Source: Microcoleus vaginatus PCC 9802 (GTDB lineage Bacteria; Cyanobacteriota; Cyanobacteriia; Cyanobacteriales; Microcoleaceae). From it: a DNA stretch of 64,000 bases. Location of the stretch: NCBI GenBank assembly GCA_022701275.1, contig CP031740.1:693001-757000 (forward strand). The letters are read 5' to 3'. Shown in pieces: positions 47,199 through 55,883 of the stretch. How positions within the stretch are numbered: position 1 is the stretch's first letter; each line of letters opens with the position of its first letter. Position numbers and translations under genes: made by a program. A model generated the notes under the pieces. That model saw only the letters and a program-made list of their open reading frames with translations, searched no databases and was not told the DNA's origin.

Positions 47199-49391
47199 TC
47201 ACTTAGGATTAACAACAAACTCACTGACAATAAATGGCTTTCGATTAATAATCGCACTGGGATTAGCATCAAGTTGAGACTGCGTGTAAGGTTCAATACC
47301 ATAAGTTATTACCCGCAACTGCTGACTCTCAGGAGCAACTTCAAACTCATTCCAGCCGTAGGTATGCACTCCTAAATACTCTCCCTGAATCAGTCTAGCG
47401 TCAATCCCAGAACCTTCCAAACCAACTGGATCATATCCTAGCGGCGCTGTCCGAGTATCCAGAATATTGCGGACAAAAGCATCTTTTTCTTCCCTTGTCG
47501 GCAATGAATTATAGCGATCTTTTTCCGATTGTGGCAGCAAAACGGTGGGCGTAAAAGCAACTGTTGCTGGACCAAAGGGGGCGGCAAACGGCCCTTGCCC
47601 GATGTTCAACTGAATAGCAACAGGACTGGTCATTACATCAATAACATCCGTAGGGATTTGCGGCTGACCTGCGGCTTCTTGATAGGTGACATTATTCACG
47701 ACATATCCGTGAAAATCTCCGGTCGCAAAAACCACATTTTTGATGTTATTTTCTTTGATGAAACGCAGCAAATCTGTTCGTTCAGCAGCATAACCTTCCC
47801 AGCGATCGCCTGCAACCGGAATCCCAAAATTTTGAATCGGATCGCTTGACATAATAAACTTCCAAGTGATGCCATTTTGTTGAGATTTCAGTAAGTCATT
47901 TTTCAAATCCTGAAGTTGCGCCCCTCCTAACAGCGTGCGATTGGGCGTAAAGGCATCATTGAGAAACTTATTAACAGTAGCTTGGTCGGAAGTTTCTGGG
48001 ATACTTTTCAAAGAATTATCTCGGAAAGAGCGCAAGTCTAACACAAATGTAGCTGCATCACTGCCGAAGGTATTGTAACGATAAAGTTTCTGCTCATTAG
48101 CAGTGCGAGAGTCGCCCGTATTGCCATAAAAATCATCTCGCACGGGATTGTAGGCTTGAAATGCTTGTAAACCTGTGTCAAATACAGGCGTATCATTGAC
48201 AAAGCCTCCCCCCGTCCCAAAAATTCCTTCTTTTTGCGGTGACTCACTAGGTGTTGCACCCCCGGCAAAATCATTCGTGAGTTCGTGGTCATCCCAGCTA
48301 GCATAGATGCTAGTAGAAGCCTGCAAATCCGCCCAGGTATTGAGGCCATAACGTTGACCGTAGACTTCATTGTGCTTGGTGCTAAACTCTTCAAAAGTTT
48401 TAGGTTGTCTGACTCCCGGCAAATCCGGCGATAGATCGTCTACATAAGCGCTGTCGCCGAGGCGAACAAAAAAGTCGAGATTGCGTTCCGGCGCATTGGA
48501 AATAGCGGGGAAAGGAGTAAGTTGACCTTGCCAGTCGCCTGCTACCCCAAATCGTAAACCCTGGCGATTTCCCAACTCAGCAGCAGTGCGGAATTGCCCA
48601 ACTGCTGAAGTGCCAGCGGCATCACGCACTCGATAAAAATATTGAGTACCAGGCTTTAAATTCGTCAGTTGAGCTTTCACGGGTACGGTAACATCGGTGA
48701 CGGTATCTGTGAGAGTACCGAGATTGTTACTGAAGTTTGGATCTGTGGAGTATTCAAAGACAACATTACCCAGAACTGTGCTGCGAGTCCACAAAACCGT
48801 TGAAGTTTGGGTGGTATCTCCAGAAGCAACGCCATTTGGCAAGGTTGAGTCACCAGACTTAATAAATGGGGTGACATCTCGCCCTTCAGCAGCACCAAAA
48901 TTGATAAAGTGTTCAATGCCAGTGAGTTCGTCGCGCTCAACAGCAGCAGTAATATCTGGGTTTTTTGCCAGATAATAGCTATCGTTATATAAAGGGCTAG
49001 GACTGCGGTTTTCCGATTCACCAAATTGGATGAAGTGACCAATACCAGTAATTTCATCGCGATCGACAGCCGCAGCAACATCGAGATTTTTCCCTAGATA
49101 ATAGCTGTTGTTATAGAATGGGCTAGGATTGCGGCCTTCTGATTCTCCAAAATTAATGAAGTGTTGTATTGCTGTGGTAGCTTTGCTGTTGACAGCGGTG
49201 GCAACCTCAGGGTTATTTAGGAGATAATAATTAGTATCGAATAGGGCGCTAGGGTTGCGACCCTCAAATTGACCGAATTGGGTGAAGTGTTCAAATCCGT
49301 TTTGGAAGTTCCCTTTGGCTACAGCGGCTGCTACCTCTGGGTTTTTAGCCAGATAGTAGGTTTCTTGAAATAGAGTTTTAGCGTCTAACAT
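47199..49391 (-). CDS. PhoD-like alkaline phosphatase with four N-terminal repeats
   Basis: A 730-aa protein. Residues 1-180 are four copies of a 45-residue unit (YYLAKNPEVAAAV ... GFEHFTQFGQFEGRNPS), seen in cyanobacterial exported proteins. Residues 190-275 are a PhoD N-terminal Fn3-like domain (LPNGVASGDTTQTSTVLWTR). The phosphatase domain follows with metal-site motifs FFVRLGDSAYVDD, ASWDDHELTNDFAGG and FATGDFHGYVVNNV. PhoD enzymes use Fe and Ca and release phosphate from phosphodiesters or monoesters outside the cell. No Sec or Tat signal peptide is visible, so export may use another route, as for RTX-type proteins. No Pho box was found. Confidence 0.88.
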   Translation of the reverse strand: MLDAKTLFQETYYLAKNPEVAAAVAKGNFQNGFEHFTQFGQFEGRNPSALFDTNYYLLNNPEVATAVNSKATTAIQHFINFGESEGRNPSPFYNNSYYLGKNLDVAAAVDRDEITGIGHFIQFGESENRSPSPLYNDSYYLAKNPDITAAVERDELTGIEHFINFGAAEGRDVTPFIKSGDSTLPNGVASGDTTQTSTVLWTRSTVLGNVVFEYSTDPNFSNNLGTLTDTVTDVTVPVKAQLTNLKPGTQYFYRVRDAAGTSAVGQFRTAAELGNRQGLRFGVAGDWQGQLTPFPAISNAPERNLDFFVRLGDSAYVDDLSPDLPGVRQPKTFEEFSTKHNEVYGQRYGLNTWADLQASTSIYASWDDHELTNDFAGGATPSESPQKEGIFGTGGGFVNDTPVFDTGLQAFQAYNPVRDDFYGNTGDSRTANEQKLYRYNTFGSDAATFVLDLRSFRDNSLKSIPETSDQATVNKFLNDAFTPNRTLLGGAQLQDLKNDLLKSQQNGITWKFIMSSDPIQNFGIPVAGDRWEGYAAERTDLLRFIKENNIKNVVFATGDFHGYVVNNVTYQEAAGQPQIPTDVIDVMTSPVAIQLNIGQGPFAAPFGPATVAFTPTVLLPQSEKDRYNSLPTREEKDAFVRNILDTRTAPLGYDPVGLEGSGIDARLIQGEYLGVHTYGWNEFEVAPESQQLRVITYGIEPYTQSQLDANPSAIINRKPFIVSEFVVNPK

Positions 49392-49781
49392 AAGGAAAAA
49401 TATGAAGTTTTCTTGTTTAATGACCCTGGTGGCTCAAAATAGCCTTCACAGGATTATACAGTGTCGCGATCGCGATCGTTAAATAGAAGGAAGAAGGAAG
49501 AAGACTTACACAGCAAGATTTTTAGTGAGACTTAAACATTTTCCAGCCCCTTTAGGAGTTGAAATCTCATCTAGACAATGCAAAGAGGTCTATAACCTAA
49601 AAATGTCTGAAACCGTTGGTATAACTAGATTCATGGCCATTTGAGCTAAAAGTATTTCTCTATCTGGGTTTGAATCCAAAATGGCTTCAGTTTTTGTCTA
49701 AGTCCCGTTAGTCATCCTTGTTTTACCTTTAATATCACGTCCGATGAAATGCGATCGCTAATTCTGGCCAAACTTCAGCCA
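49392..49781. other. Intergenic region with GGAAGAA repeat
   Basis: About 390 bp with AGAAGGAAGAAGGAAGAAG near 49486-49504 (STRR type). No gene is seen. Confidence 0.5.
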
Positions 49782-50063
49782 CTAAACTTCCTGAATTTGC
49801 ATCAACCGCTGCTTTAACCTTGCTGGATCGCCCCGATCGACCACTTCACACTTCTCCAACAAAAAAGCCCCATTGCAATAATTCAACTTATCCAAACGGT
49901 GAGTCACCCACAAAGCCGTCAGCCCGCAATTTTTGACCAAACGCTGCACCGCGGGCACCAAATCTAACTGAGAATCAGGAGCGAGTAAAGCCGTAAGTTC
50001 ATCTAATAGTAAAACCTCGCAATGACGAGCGCTCGCACTTAAATATTTGAGTGGCGATCGATC
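49782..50063 (-). pseudogene. 3' remnant of an ABC transporter ATP-binding gene
   Basis: The minus-strand frame reads RHCEVLLLDELTALLAPDSQ, LDLVPAVQRLVKNCGLTALW and VTHRLDKLNYCNGAF, ending LKQRLMQIQEV before a TAG. It holds the Walker B (LLLDE), D-loop region and switch His (VTHR) of an ABC ATPase. Walker A and signature motifs are absent, and a TGA stops the frame upstream at about 50066. The gene has lost its 5' half. Confidence 0.72.
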
Positions 50064-50142
50064 TCAAATCCATTGACTTGATGTTCATCAGAAAAAGACG
50101 ATCGCCCTTATTGACTAAAAGCGATCGCACACCAACATCCTC

Positions 50143-50514
50143 CTACAAATCAGCAGCGTGCTGCTTCAATTCATCTAAAGAAACGTATTCCAAAGTCAAG
50201 GCGTGAGTCGCAGCCAAAACCACAGGCGGCGCAACTCCTGCATCCATTGCTTCCTTCCACCGAGCAGCGCACAAACACCAGCAATCCCCAGGCTTCAAAC
50301 CGGGGAAATTAAATTCGGGAACCGGAGTGCTCAAATCATTTCCGTTCGATTTAGTGAATTGCAAAAACTCTTCTGTCAGTTGAGCACAAACAGTGTGAGC
50401 CCCAAAGTCGCCACCACCTGTATTGCATTTGCCGTCTCGATAATAGCCCGTCATCGGCGACGTGCAGCAAGTCTCTAACTTTCCGCCCACCACATTTGTA
50501 GCTTCTGTCACCAT
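50143..50514 (-). CDS. DUF2237 family protein
   Basis: A 123-aa soluble protein. The family blocks are clear: NVVGGKLETCCTSPMTGYYR, DGKCNTGGGDFGAHTVCA, FLQFTKSNGNDLSTPVPEF and FPGLKPGDCWCLCAARWKEA. Conserved cysteines may bind metal. The function of DUF2237 is unknown. It has a good ribosome binding site (GGAG) before the ATG. Confidence 0.9.
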   Translation of the reverse strand: MVTEATNVVGGKLETCCTSPMTGYYRDGKCNTGGGDFGAHTVCAQLTEEFLQFTKSNGNDLSTPVPEFNFPGLKPGDCWCLCAARWKEAMDAGVAPPVVLAATHALTLEYVSLDELKQHAADL

Positions 50515-50563
50515 CGCAACTCCTCCGTAAAACTCTTCGATCTAATTTTACACAAATCGTTGT

Positions 50564-51025
50564 TTATATATTTTTTTGCATGGGAAAGTTGATGAGTTTT
50601 TGTCCTCGGCGTTCTACTTCTTGTTTTCTAATCACAATAAATCCCTGGCTTTCAAAAAAAGGTCGAGCTGTAATGCTGGCTTCGGTAAATAACTTGTTAA
50701 TTCCTAAGTCTTTGGCTTTTGACTCAATTTGTTTTAAAATTAGCCGGCCGACTCCTTGCCTTTGAAAATCTTGATGACAGTAAAAGCGATCGATATGGCC
50801 GCTTGCTTCTAATTCCCCAAAACCTGCAATTTGATCGCCCTCTTCTGCTACGAAAGTAAATTTACTGCTTAAACTTTTAGCCCAACTTTCTATATCGATA
50901 TCTGCTGGCGCCCAAGCATCTACTTGTGCTTTTGTGTAATCGCGGATGTTTACTTCGTGTACGGTGTGGTAAAACAGTTTTACAATTTGTTGGGTATCAC
51001 CGATTTCGTAGGTTCGTACTCTCAT
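50564..51025 (-). CDS. GNAT-family N-acetyltransferase
   Basis: A 153-aa acetyl-CoA-dependent transferase. RVRTYEIGDTQQIVKLFYHT is the N-terminal strand-helix; the pyrophosphate-binding motif A is FYCHQDFQRQGVGRLILKQI; FTEASITARPFFESQGF is motif B. Substrate is unknown (the ElaA/YafP-like subgroup is possible). It lies 50 bp from the DUF2237 gene on the same strand and may be co-transcribed. Confidence 0.88.
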   Translation of the reverse strand: MRVRTYEIGDTQQIVKLFYHTVHEVNIRDYTKAQVDAWAPADIDIESWAKSLSSKFTFVAEEGDQIAGFGELEASGHIDRFYCHQDFQRQGVGRLILKQIESKAKDLGINKLFTEASITARPFFESQGFIVIRKQEVERRGQKLINFPMQKNI

Positions 51026-51261
51026 AAATTATCTCACTGCGATCGCTTCTTTCATATTAATTTTGGATTTTTAACCGCTTCGGAACGGGGATGGATGTTG
51101 GCTTTTACCATTTTGTCTGATTTCTTGCAGGGCGATAAACCCAAAATTTCTCGCCCACCCCTTGACAAACTTTATTACTCTATGTTAAGGAAGCAGAAGC
51201 AAACCTCACTCAAACTAACACTACATCAATCCAGCAGCTTAACGAATAAGGATGGAAACTT

Positions 51262-51894
51262 ATGACAGAAATTGGGCCCGATCCAAACCGACCTTATCCG
51301 ATGACCGATCAGCGGCGCGTATGCTTCATCAAAAACTTTATTAAATCCCCCAACATTATCGTCGGCGATTACTCATATTACGACGATCCAATAGATCCAG
51401 AAAACTTTGAAAAAAATGTACTTTATAACTACGGAAACGACAAATTAATTATTGGTAAATTTTGTGCGATCGCTACCAACGTCAAATTCATCATGAACGG
51501 TGCCAATCACAAACTAGACGGGATTTCAACTTATCCTTTTCCTGTTTTTGGGAATGGTTGGGAAACAGCCATGAATTTATTAATGGAACTGCCAAGTAAA
51601 GGCGATACCGTCATTGGCAATGATGTTTGGATCGGCTATGAATCCTTCATTATGCCTGGAGTAAAAATCGGCGACGGTGCCGTCATTGCCGCCAAATCCG
51701 TTGTAGTAAAAGACATTCCCGCTTACACCGTTGTGGGTGGAAACCCCGCCCATCCAATCAAACAGCGTTTTAGCGATGCTGAAGTTGCACAACTATTAGA
51801 AATTAGGTGGTGGGATTGGGAAATCGACAAGATTTCGCGCAATGTCAGCATAATTATGCAAAGCGATATTCAAGCACTCCGCAATGCTGAGTAA
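51262..51894 (+). CDS. Vat/CatB-like hexapeptide O-acetyltransferase
   Basis: A 210-aa member of the xenobiotic acetyltransferase group (streptogramin A acetyltransferases, CatB). Typical blocks: [29 protein letters not shown] followed by NHKLDG with the catalytic His, STYPFPVFG, then hexapeptide turns ([31 protein letters not shown]) and [16 protein letters not shown]. The C-terminal WWDWEIDKI is also characteristic. The fold and catalytic His are intact. Whether it modifies an antibiotic or an endogenous metabolite is unknown; many environmental homologs are uncharacterised. Confidence 0.9.
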   Translation: MTEIGPDPNRPYPMTDQRRVCFIKNFIKSPNIIVGDYSYYDDPIDPENFEKNVLYNYGNDKLIIGKFCAIATNVKFIMNGANHKLDGISTYPFPVFGNGWETAMNLLMELPSKGDTVIGNDVWIGYESFIMPGVKIGDGAVIAAKSVVVKDIPAYTVVGGNPAHPIKQRFSDAEVAQLLEIRWWDWEIDKISRNVSIIMQSDIQALRNAE

Positions 51895-51940
51895 ACTCCC
51901 AAATACAGCGATTTTTAATTAATAAAGTGGAGGTGTCAAA

Positions 51941-52261
51941 ATGTTGTAAATTGCGTACTTAATTCTCTGTATTCTAGGCACTGCTTTGCCCTACTCCCAG
52001 TTTGTCCCGTTTCTCTTAGAAGAAGGGTTGAATATTAACGCTTGCTTCAGGGAGTTGTTGGCTAATCAAATTTCCGGTTTTTTCGGCATGGCTCTAATAG
52101 TGTCCTGGCTGGTTTTTGGTACTTTTGTATTTAGCGAAGGTTCGCGTCTAAAAAGGAAAAATTTGTGGATTTATATTGCCACTAACTAACTGGTGGGTGT
52201 TTCCCTGGGTTTGCCTTTATTTCTTCTAATGCGCCAGCGCAAACTTGAAGCAACACCTTGA
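51941..52261 (+). pseudogene. DUF2834 membrane protein gene with two in-frame TAA stops
   Basis: From ATG 51941 (GGAGG just upstream) to TGA 52261 there are exactly 107 codons in one frame, interrupted by TAA at codon 3 (51947) and codon 83 (52187). The reading IAYLILCILGTALPYSQF, FVPFLLEEGLNINACF, LANQISGFFGMALIVSWLVF and, after the second stop, LVGVSLGLPLFLLMRQRKL matches the three-helix DUF2834 family over its whole length. No frameshift is present. Decay by two point changes is the simplest view; sequencing error at both places is less likely. Confidence 0.82.
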
Positions 52262-52451
52262 GAGTTTTGTAGTTGTTGGGCTTGGCTTCCGCTAAACCCA
52301 ACCTACACAATCTAAAAACCCAACATCAGCGTCAATCTGCGTGCCTCTGCGGTTAAAAATCCTCAGATTCTTGCAAAAAATCTACTCTTTAATTCAAAAC
52401 TCAGGGGAGAAGAAGGAACCCCCCTACCCCAAGAGGCACCGCCCCTACAAC
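52262..52451. other. Short intergenic region
   Basis: Spacer between the convergent DUF2834 pseudogene and the PLP-enzyme gene. No clear terminator or gene. Confidence 0.4.
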
Positions 52452-53684
52452 TTACTTAGCTGGGCCCACAGCCTCGATCGCATCCTCAAGAGCGATCGAT
52501 ACATGAGTCCAATGAGTCCCCCCCTGACAAAAAGCCACGTAAGGCTCCCGGAGTGGCCCGTCAGCCGAAAACTCCGACGTACTCCCATCAATAAAAGTAC
52601 CCCCAGCCATCACCAACTGACTCTCGTACCCGTGCATCGGAGCCGGCACTGGATCTAAATAGGAACCGACGGGGGAATTTTGCTGAACCGCCCTACAAAA
52701 AGCAACTAATTTATCAGCAGAACCGAATTCGATCGCCTGAATCACATCTCGTCTTCTAGCCAAAGGCATAGGATTCACTCGATAACCCAACTTATAAAAA
52801 ACATAAGCCGTCAAATGATTGCCCTTCATCGCCTCCCCCACACAACCGGGAGCCATAAACAAACCCTGAAACAGCAGCCGATTCAAATCAAAAGTAGCGC
52901 CGCCGCTGCTGCCAATTCCTGGCGCCGTCAAGCGACAAGTTGCCGCCTCCACTAAATCAGCCCTCCCGGCGACGTAACCCCCAGCAGGTACGATCGTACC
53001 CCCCGGATTTTTGATTAAAGAACCAGCCATCAGATCCGCACCCACAGCAGTAGGTTCGCAATCATCAACAAACTCCCCGTAACAATTATCAACAAAGCAA
53101 ATTGTGCTAGGATTCTGATGTTTGACTATGGCGACGATTTTTTCAATCTCAGAAATAGACAAACTCGACCGCCAAGAATAGCCGCAAGAGCGCTGGATAA
53201 AAACCAGGCGAGTCTTTGCTGAAATAGTAGAGCTTAGTGCCTGCCAATCCAAACTTCCTTCGGGAGTTAGAGGCAACTCACGGTAACTAATGCCAAACTC
53301 AAGCAGTGAACCTTGACCTTGCCCCCGCAAGCCGATCACTTCTTCTAAAGTATCGTAGGGAGAACCAGCCACTGCCAACATTTCATCACCAGGACGCAGG
53401 ATGCCAAAAAGAGCACAGGCGATCGCGTGAGTACCCGAAACAAACTGTACCCGGACAGCCGCGGCCTCTGCCCCTACCACTTCGGCAAATAACCCGTCCA
53501 AAGTCTCTCGACCCAAATCATCGTGGCCGTAACCCGTAACCCCTGCAAAATGGTGGACTCCAACCCGGTGGCTGCGAAAAGCTTTTAAGACTCGTTGAAG
53601 ATTTTGCTTGACTGTAGTGTCAATACCAGAAAAAATCTGAAAGAGTGCCTGTTCTGCTTCCTGTAGCCGTGAAACGCTATTCAT
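52452..53684 (-). CDS. Methionine gamma-lyase-family PLP enzyme
   Basis: A 410-aa fold-type I PLP enzyme of the cystathionine/methionine gamma-lyase-like family once annotated as 'aluminium resistance protein'. Blocks seen: HHFAGVTGYGHDDLGRETLD, VQFVSGTHAIACALFGILRP, IQRSCGYSWRSSLSI, FVDNCYGEFVDDCEP and the PLP-lysine region AGSLIKNPGGTIVPAGGY. The motif DNCYGEF holds the PLP-ring Asp. It probably removes a sulfur leaving group from an amino acid; the natural substrate is not established. It is divergent from the desaturase gene. Confidence 0.88.
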   Translation of the reverse strand: MNSVSRLQEAEQALFQIFSGIDTTVKQNLQRVLKAFRSHRVGVHHFAGVTGYGHDDLGRETLDGLFAEVVGAEAAAVRVQFVSGTHAIACALFGILRPGDEMLAVAGSPYDTLEEVIGLRGQGQGSLLEFGISYRELPLTPEGSLDWQALSSTISAKTRLVFIQRSCGYSWRSSLSISEIEKIVAIVKHQNPSTICFVDNCYGEFVDDCEPTAVGADLMAGSLIKNPGGTIVPAGGYVAGRADLVEAATCRLTAPGIGSSGGATFDLNRLLFQGLFMAPGCVGEAMKGNHLTAYVFYKLGYRVNPMPLARRRDVIQAIEFGSADKLVAFCRAVQQNSPVGSYLDPVPAPMHGYESQLVMAGGTFIDGSTSEFSADGPLREPYVAFCQGGTHWTHVSIALEDAIEAVGPAK

Positions 53685-53764
53685 CTATACCTCGCTCACC
53701 CTTTGCGTGCGCGCTGTTCATTATGGCGTAGATGCGGCCCCTAGTTTGTAAACATAATATATTC

Positions 53765-54577
53765 ATGACGATTGCAACTTCCAAAAAAACTTCTCCTGAT
53801 TGGCCTGTCGTAGGCTTTATGGCATTTCTGCACATCGGTGCTTTATTTGCCTTGCTGCCGGGTAATTTTAGCTGGTCTGCTGTCGGGCTAGCAGTATTCC
53901 TGCATTGGGTAACAGGTGGTTTAGGAATTACTCTCGGATTTCACCGCCTTGTCACGCACCGCAGTTTTCAAACACCGAAATGGCTAGAGTATTTTCTAGT
54001 TATTTGCGGTACCCTTTCCTGTGAAGGTGGCCCGATCGACTGGGTAGGAATGCACCGGTTACACCACATACATTCCGACACGGAAACAGATCCCCACGAT
54101 TCCAATCAAGGCTTCTGGTGGAGCCACATGGGCTGGATGCTCTCGGATCTCCCGATCAGAGTGGAAATCCCCCGCTTTACTAAAGACATCGGCGACGACC
54201 CAGTATACAAGTTTCTCCAAGCATATTTTATCCCCATCCAAGTTGTCTTCGGTGTGTTGCTTTATTTATTAGGCGGCTGGTCTTTCGTGGTTTGGGGGGT
54301 ATTTATGCGGATCGTGGTGGTGTTCCACTGCACTTGGCTGGTTAACAGCGCTACCCACAAATTTGGCTACCGCACCTATGAGTCGGGCGATGGATCGACG
54401 AACTGCTGGTGGGTTGCCCTGCTCACCTACGGCGAAGGCTGGCACAATAACCACCACGCCTTTCAATACTCGGCTCGCCACGGTCTTCAATGGTGGGAAA
54501 TCGACTTCACCTGGATGACAATTCAACTGCTGCAAGCACTGGGTTTGGCAACCAAAGTGAAATTAGCCGAAAAATAG
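53765..54577 (+). CDS. desC: Acyl-lipid delta-9 desaturase, paralog 1
   Basis: A 270-aa membrane di-iron enzyme putting the first double bond into membrane fatty acids. The start at 53765 (MTIATSKKTS) is preferred over an upstream ATG because it aligns with paralog 2. Three His boxes bind the iron: HRLVTHR (His60-His65), HRLHHIH (97-101) and HNNHHAF (about 231-235). Hydrophobic helices flank them. Paralog 2 follows 359 bp downstream in the same orientation, and both are nearly collinear, so they arose by tandem duplication. Confidence 0.93.
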   Translation: MTIATSKKTSPDWPVVGFMAFLHIGALFALLPGNFSWSAVGLAVFLHWVTGGLGITLGFHRLVTHRSFQTPKWLEYFLVICGTLSCEGGPIDWVGMHRLHHIHSDTETDPHDSNQGFWWSHMGWMLSDLPIRVEIPRFTKDIGDDPVYKFLQAYFIPIQVVFGVLLYLLGGWSFVVWGVFMRIVVVFHCTWLVNSATHKFGYRTYESGDGSTNCWWVALLTYGEGWHNNHHAFQYSARHGLQWWEIDFTWMTIQLLQALGLATKVKLAEK

Positions 54578-54936
54578 CGATCGGCAATTAGTCATTGGTT
54601 GTCGGTCATCAGGTCTGGACTAATGGCTCGTGACCAATGCCTAATCCTGTTTTTGCGATGAGTATAGGTTGGGTTGAACACAGATCGAATCCCCTGGTGC
54701 GATCGACCCAACCACAACCAGAATCAGTTATAATAGATTTGGGAAGAAAAAATTTTGTTTGGCATCCAAATTTTTTATTTTCAAAATACCGCAGTAAATC
54801 TTTTTCAATCCTAATCCAACATCTATCCTTCATTATTTATTAGTTTGGGTAAGTCTTCAACAAAACAGTTCACTACCTCAATCCAAGCTTTTATAGGTGA
54901 ATTCAGCTCGGCATCTAATCAGAAATCAAAAATAGA
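54578..54936. other. Intergenic region between the two desaturase genes
   Basis: No gene seen. AT-rich, with a TAGTCATTGGTTGTCGGTCA-type repeat near the start. Likely holds the promoter of the second gene. Confidence 0.4.
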
Positions 54937-55755
54937 ATGACAATTGCAACGCAAGAAAAACTCCAATACAATTGGAAGCACGTTATTAGTTTAGCAGGGC
55001 TTCATATCGGCGCTTTGTTCGCACTGCTACCCAGTAACTTCAATTGGACAGCAGTTGGTTTAACAGTATTCATGCACTGGATAACCGGCGGTTTGGGAAT
55101 AACTCTGGGATGGCATCGTATGCTCACCCACCGCAGTTTTCAGACACCCAAATTCGTAGAATACTTTCTAGCATTTTGCGGAGCCCTTGCCTGTCAAGGA
55201 GGAATAATTGATTGGGTGGGGCTGCACCGATTGCACCACACCCACTCGGACGAAAGCGCGCTCGACCCTCACAATGCCCAAAAGGGTTTTTGGTGGAGTC
55301 ACATCGGCTGGATGCTATATAAAGGTCCAGCTCACGCTGAAATTTCTCGCTGCACAAAAGACATTTCGAGCGACCCCTTTTACCAGTTTTTGCAAAACTA
55401 CTTTCTCCCCGTTCAAATCGCATTTGGCGTGTTGCTTTACTTAGCAGCAGGCTGGCCTTTTGTAGTTTGGGTAATTTTTGTCCGCTTAGTTGCGGTATAT
55501 CACTGCACTTGGTTTGTTAACAGCGCCACTCACAAGTTTGGCTACCGCACTTACGAAACCGAAGATAGTTCTACTAACTGTTGGTGGGTTGCGGTTTTGA
55601 CTTACGGCGAAGGCTGGCACAACAACCACCACGCTTTTCAATACTCTGCGCGTCACGGTATGAAATGGTGGGAAATTGACTTCACTTGGATGACAATTCA
55701 AGTTTTGGAAGCACTAGGTTTGGCTACTAAAGTGAAATTACCAGCAGCAAAATAG
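54937..55755 (+). CDS. desC: Acyl-lipid delta-9 desaturase, paralog 2
   Basis: A 272-aa enzyme of the same family as the gene at 53765. It keeps all three His boxes (HRMLTHR, HRLHHTH, HNNHHAF) at the same spacing and the same ending (TKVKL). Differences are concentrated at the N-terminus and the first helices, which may change substrate or temperature response. Tandem desC paralogs in cyanobacteria are often regulated differently by temperature, but that was not shown for this pair. Confidence 0.93.
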   Translation: MTIATQEKLQYNWKHVISLAGLHIGALFALLPSNFNWTAVGLTVFMHWITGGLGITLGWHRMLTHRSFQTPKFVEYFLAFCGALACQGGIIDWVGLHRLHHTHSDESALDPHNAQKGFWWSHIGWMLYKGPAHAEISRCTKDISSDPFYQFLQNYFLPVQIAFGVLLYLAAGWPFVVWVIFVRLVAVYHCTWFVNSATHKFGYRTYETEDSSTNCWWVAVLTYGEGWHNNHHAFQYSARHGMKWWEIDFTWMTIQVLEALGLATKVKLPAAK

Positions 55756-55816
55756 CAGCAATTCAGTCGTAGACGCAGAAGCTCGGTAGGGTTCGTACTT
55801 CGCACCTTACCGCTTC

Positions 55817-55850
55817 AAAAACCCGGTTTCTTTAAGAAACCGGGTTTTTT
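55817..55850. terminator. Bidirectional terminator between desC2 and potC
   Basis: AAAACCCGGTTTCTT and AAGAAACCGGGTTTT form an almost perfect palindrome around one T, with T-runs on both strands. It lies between two convergent genes. Confidence 0.85.
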
Positions 55851-55883
55851 GATGACTAATAACCAATAACCAATGACTCATGA

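Noticed and set aside
54600..54720. tRNA gene suggested by ATCGAATCCC
   Set aside because: No acceptor stem or anticodon arm can be formed around it.
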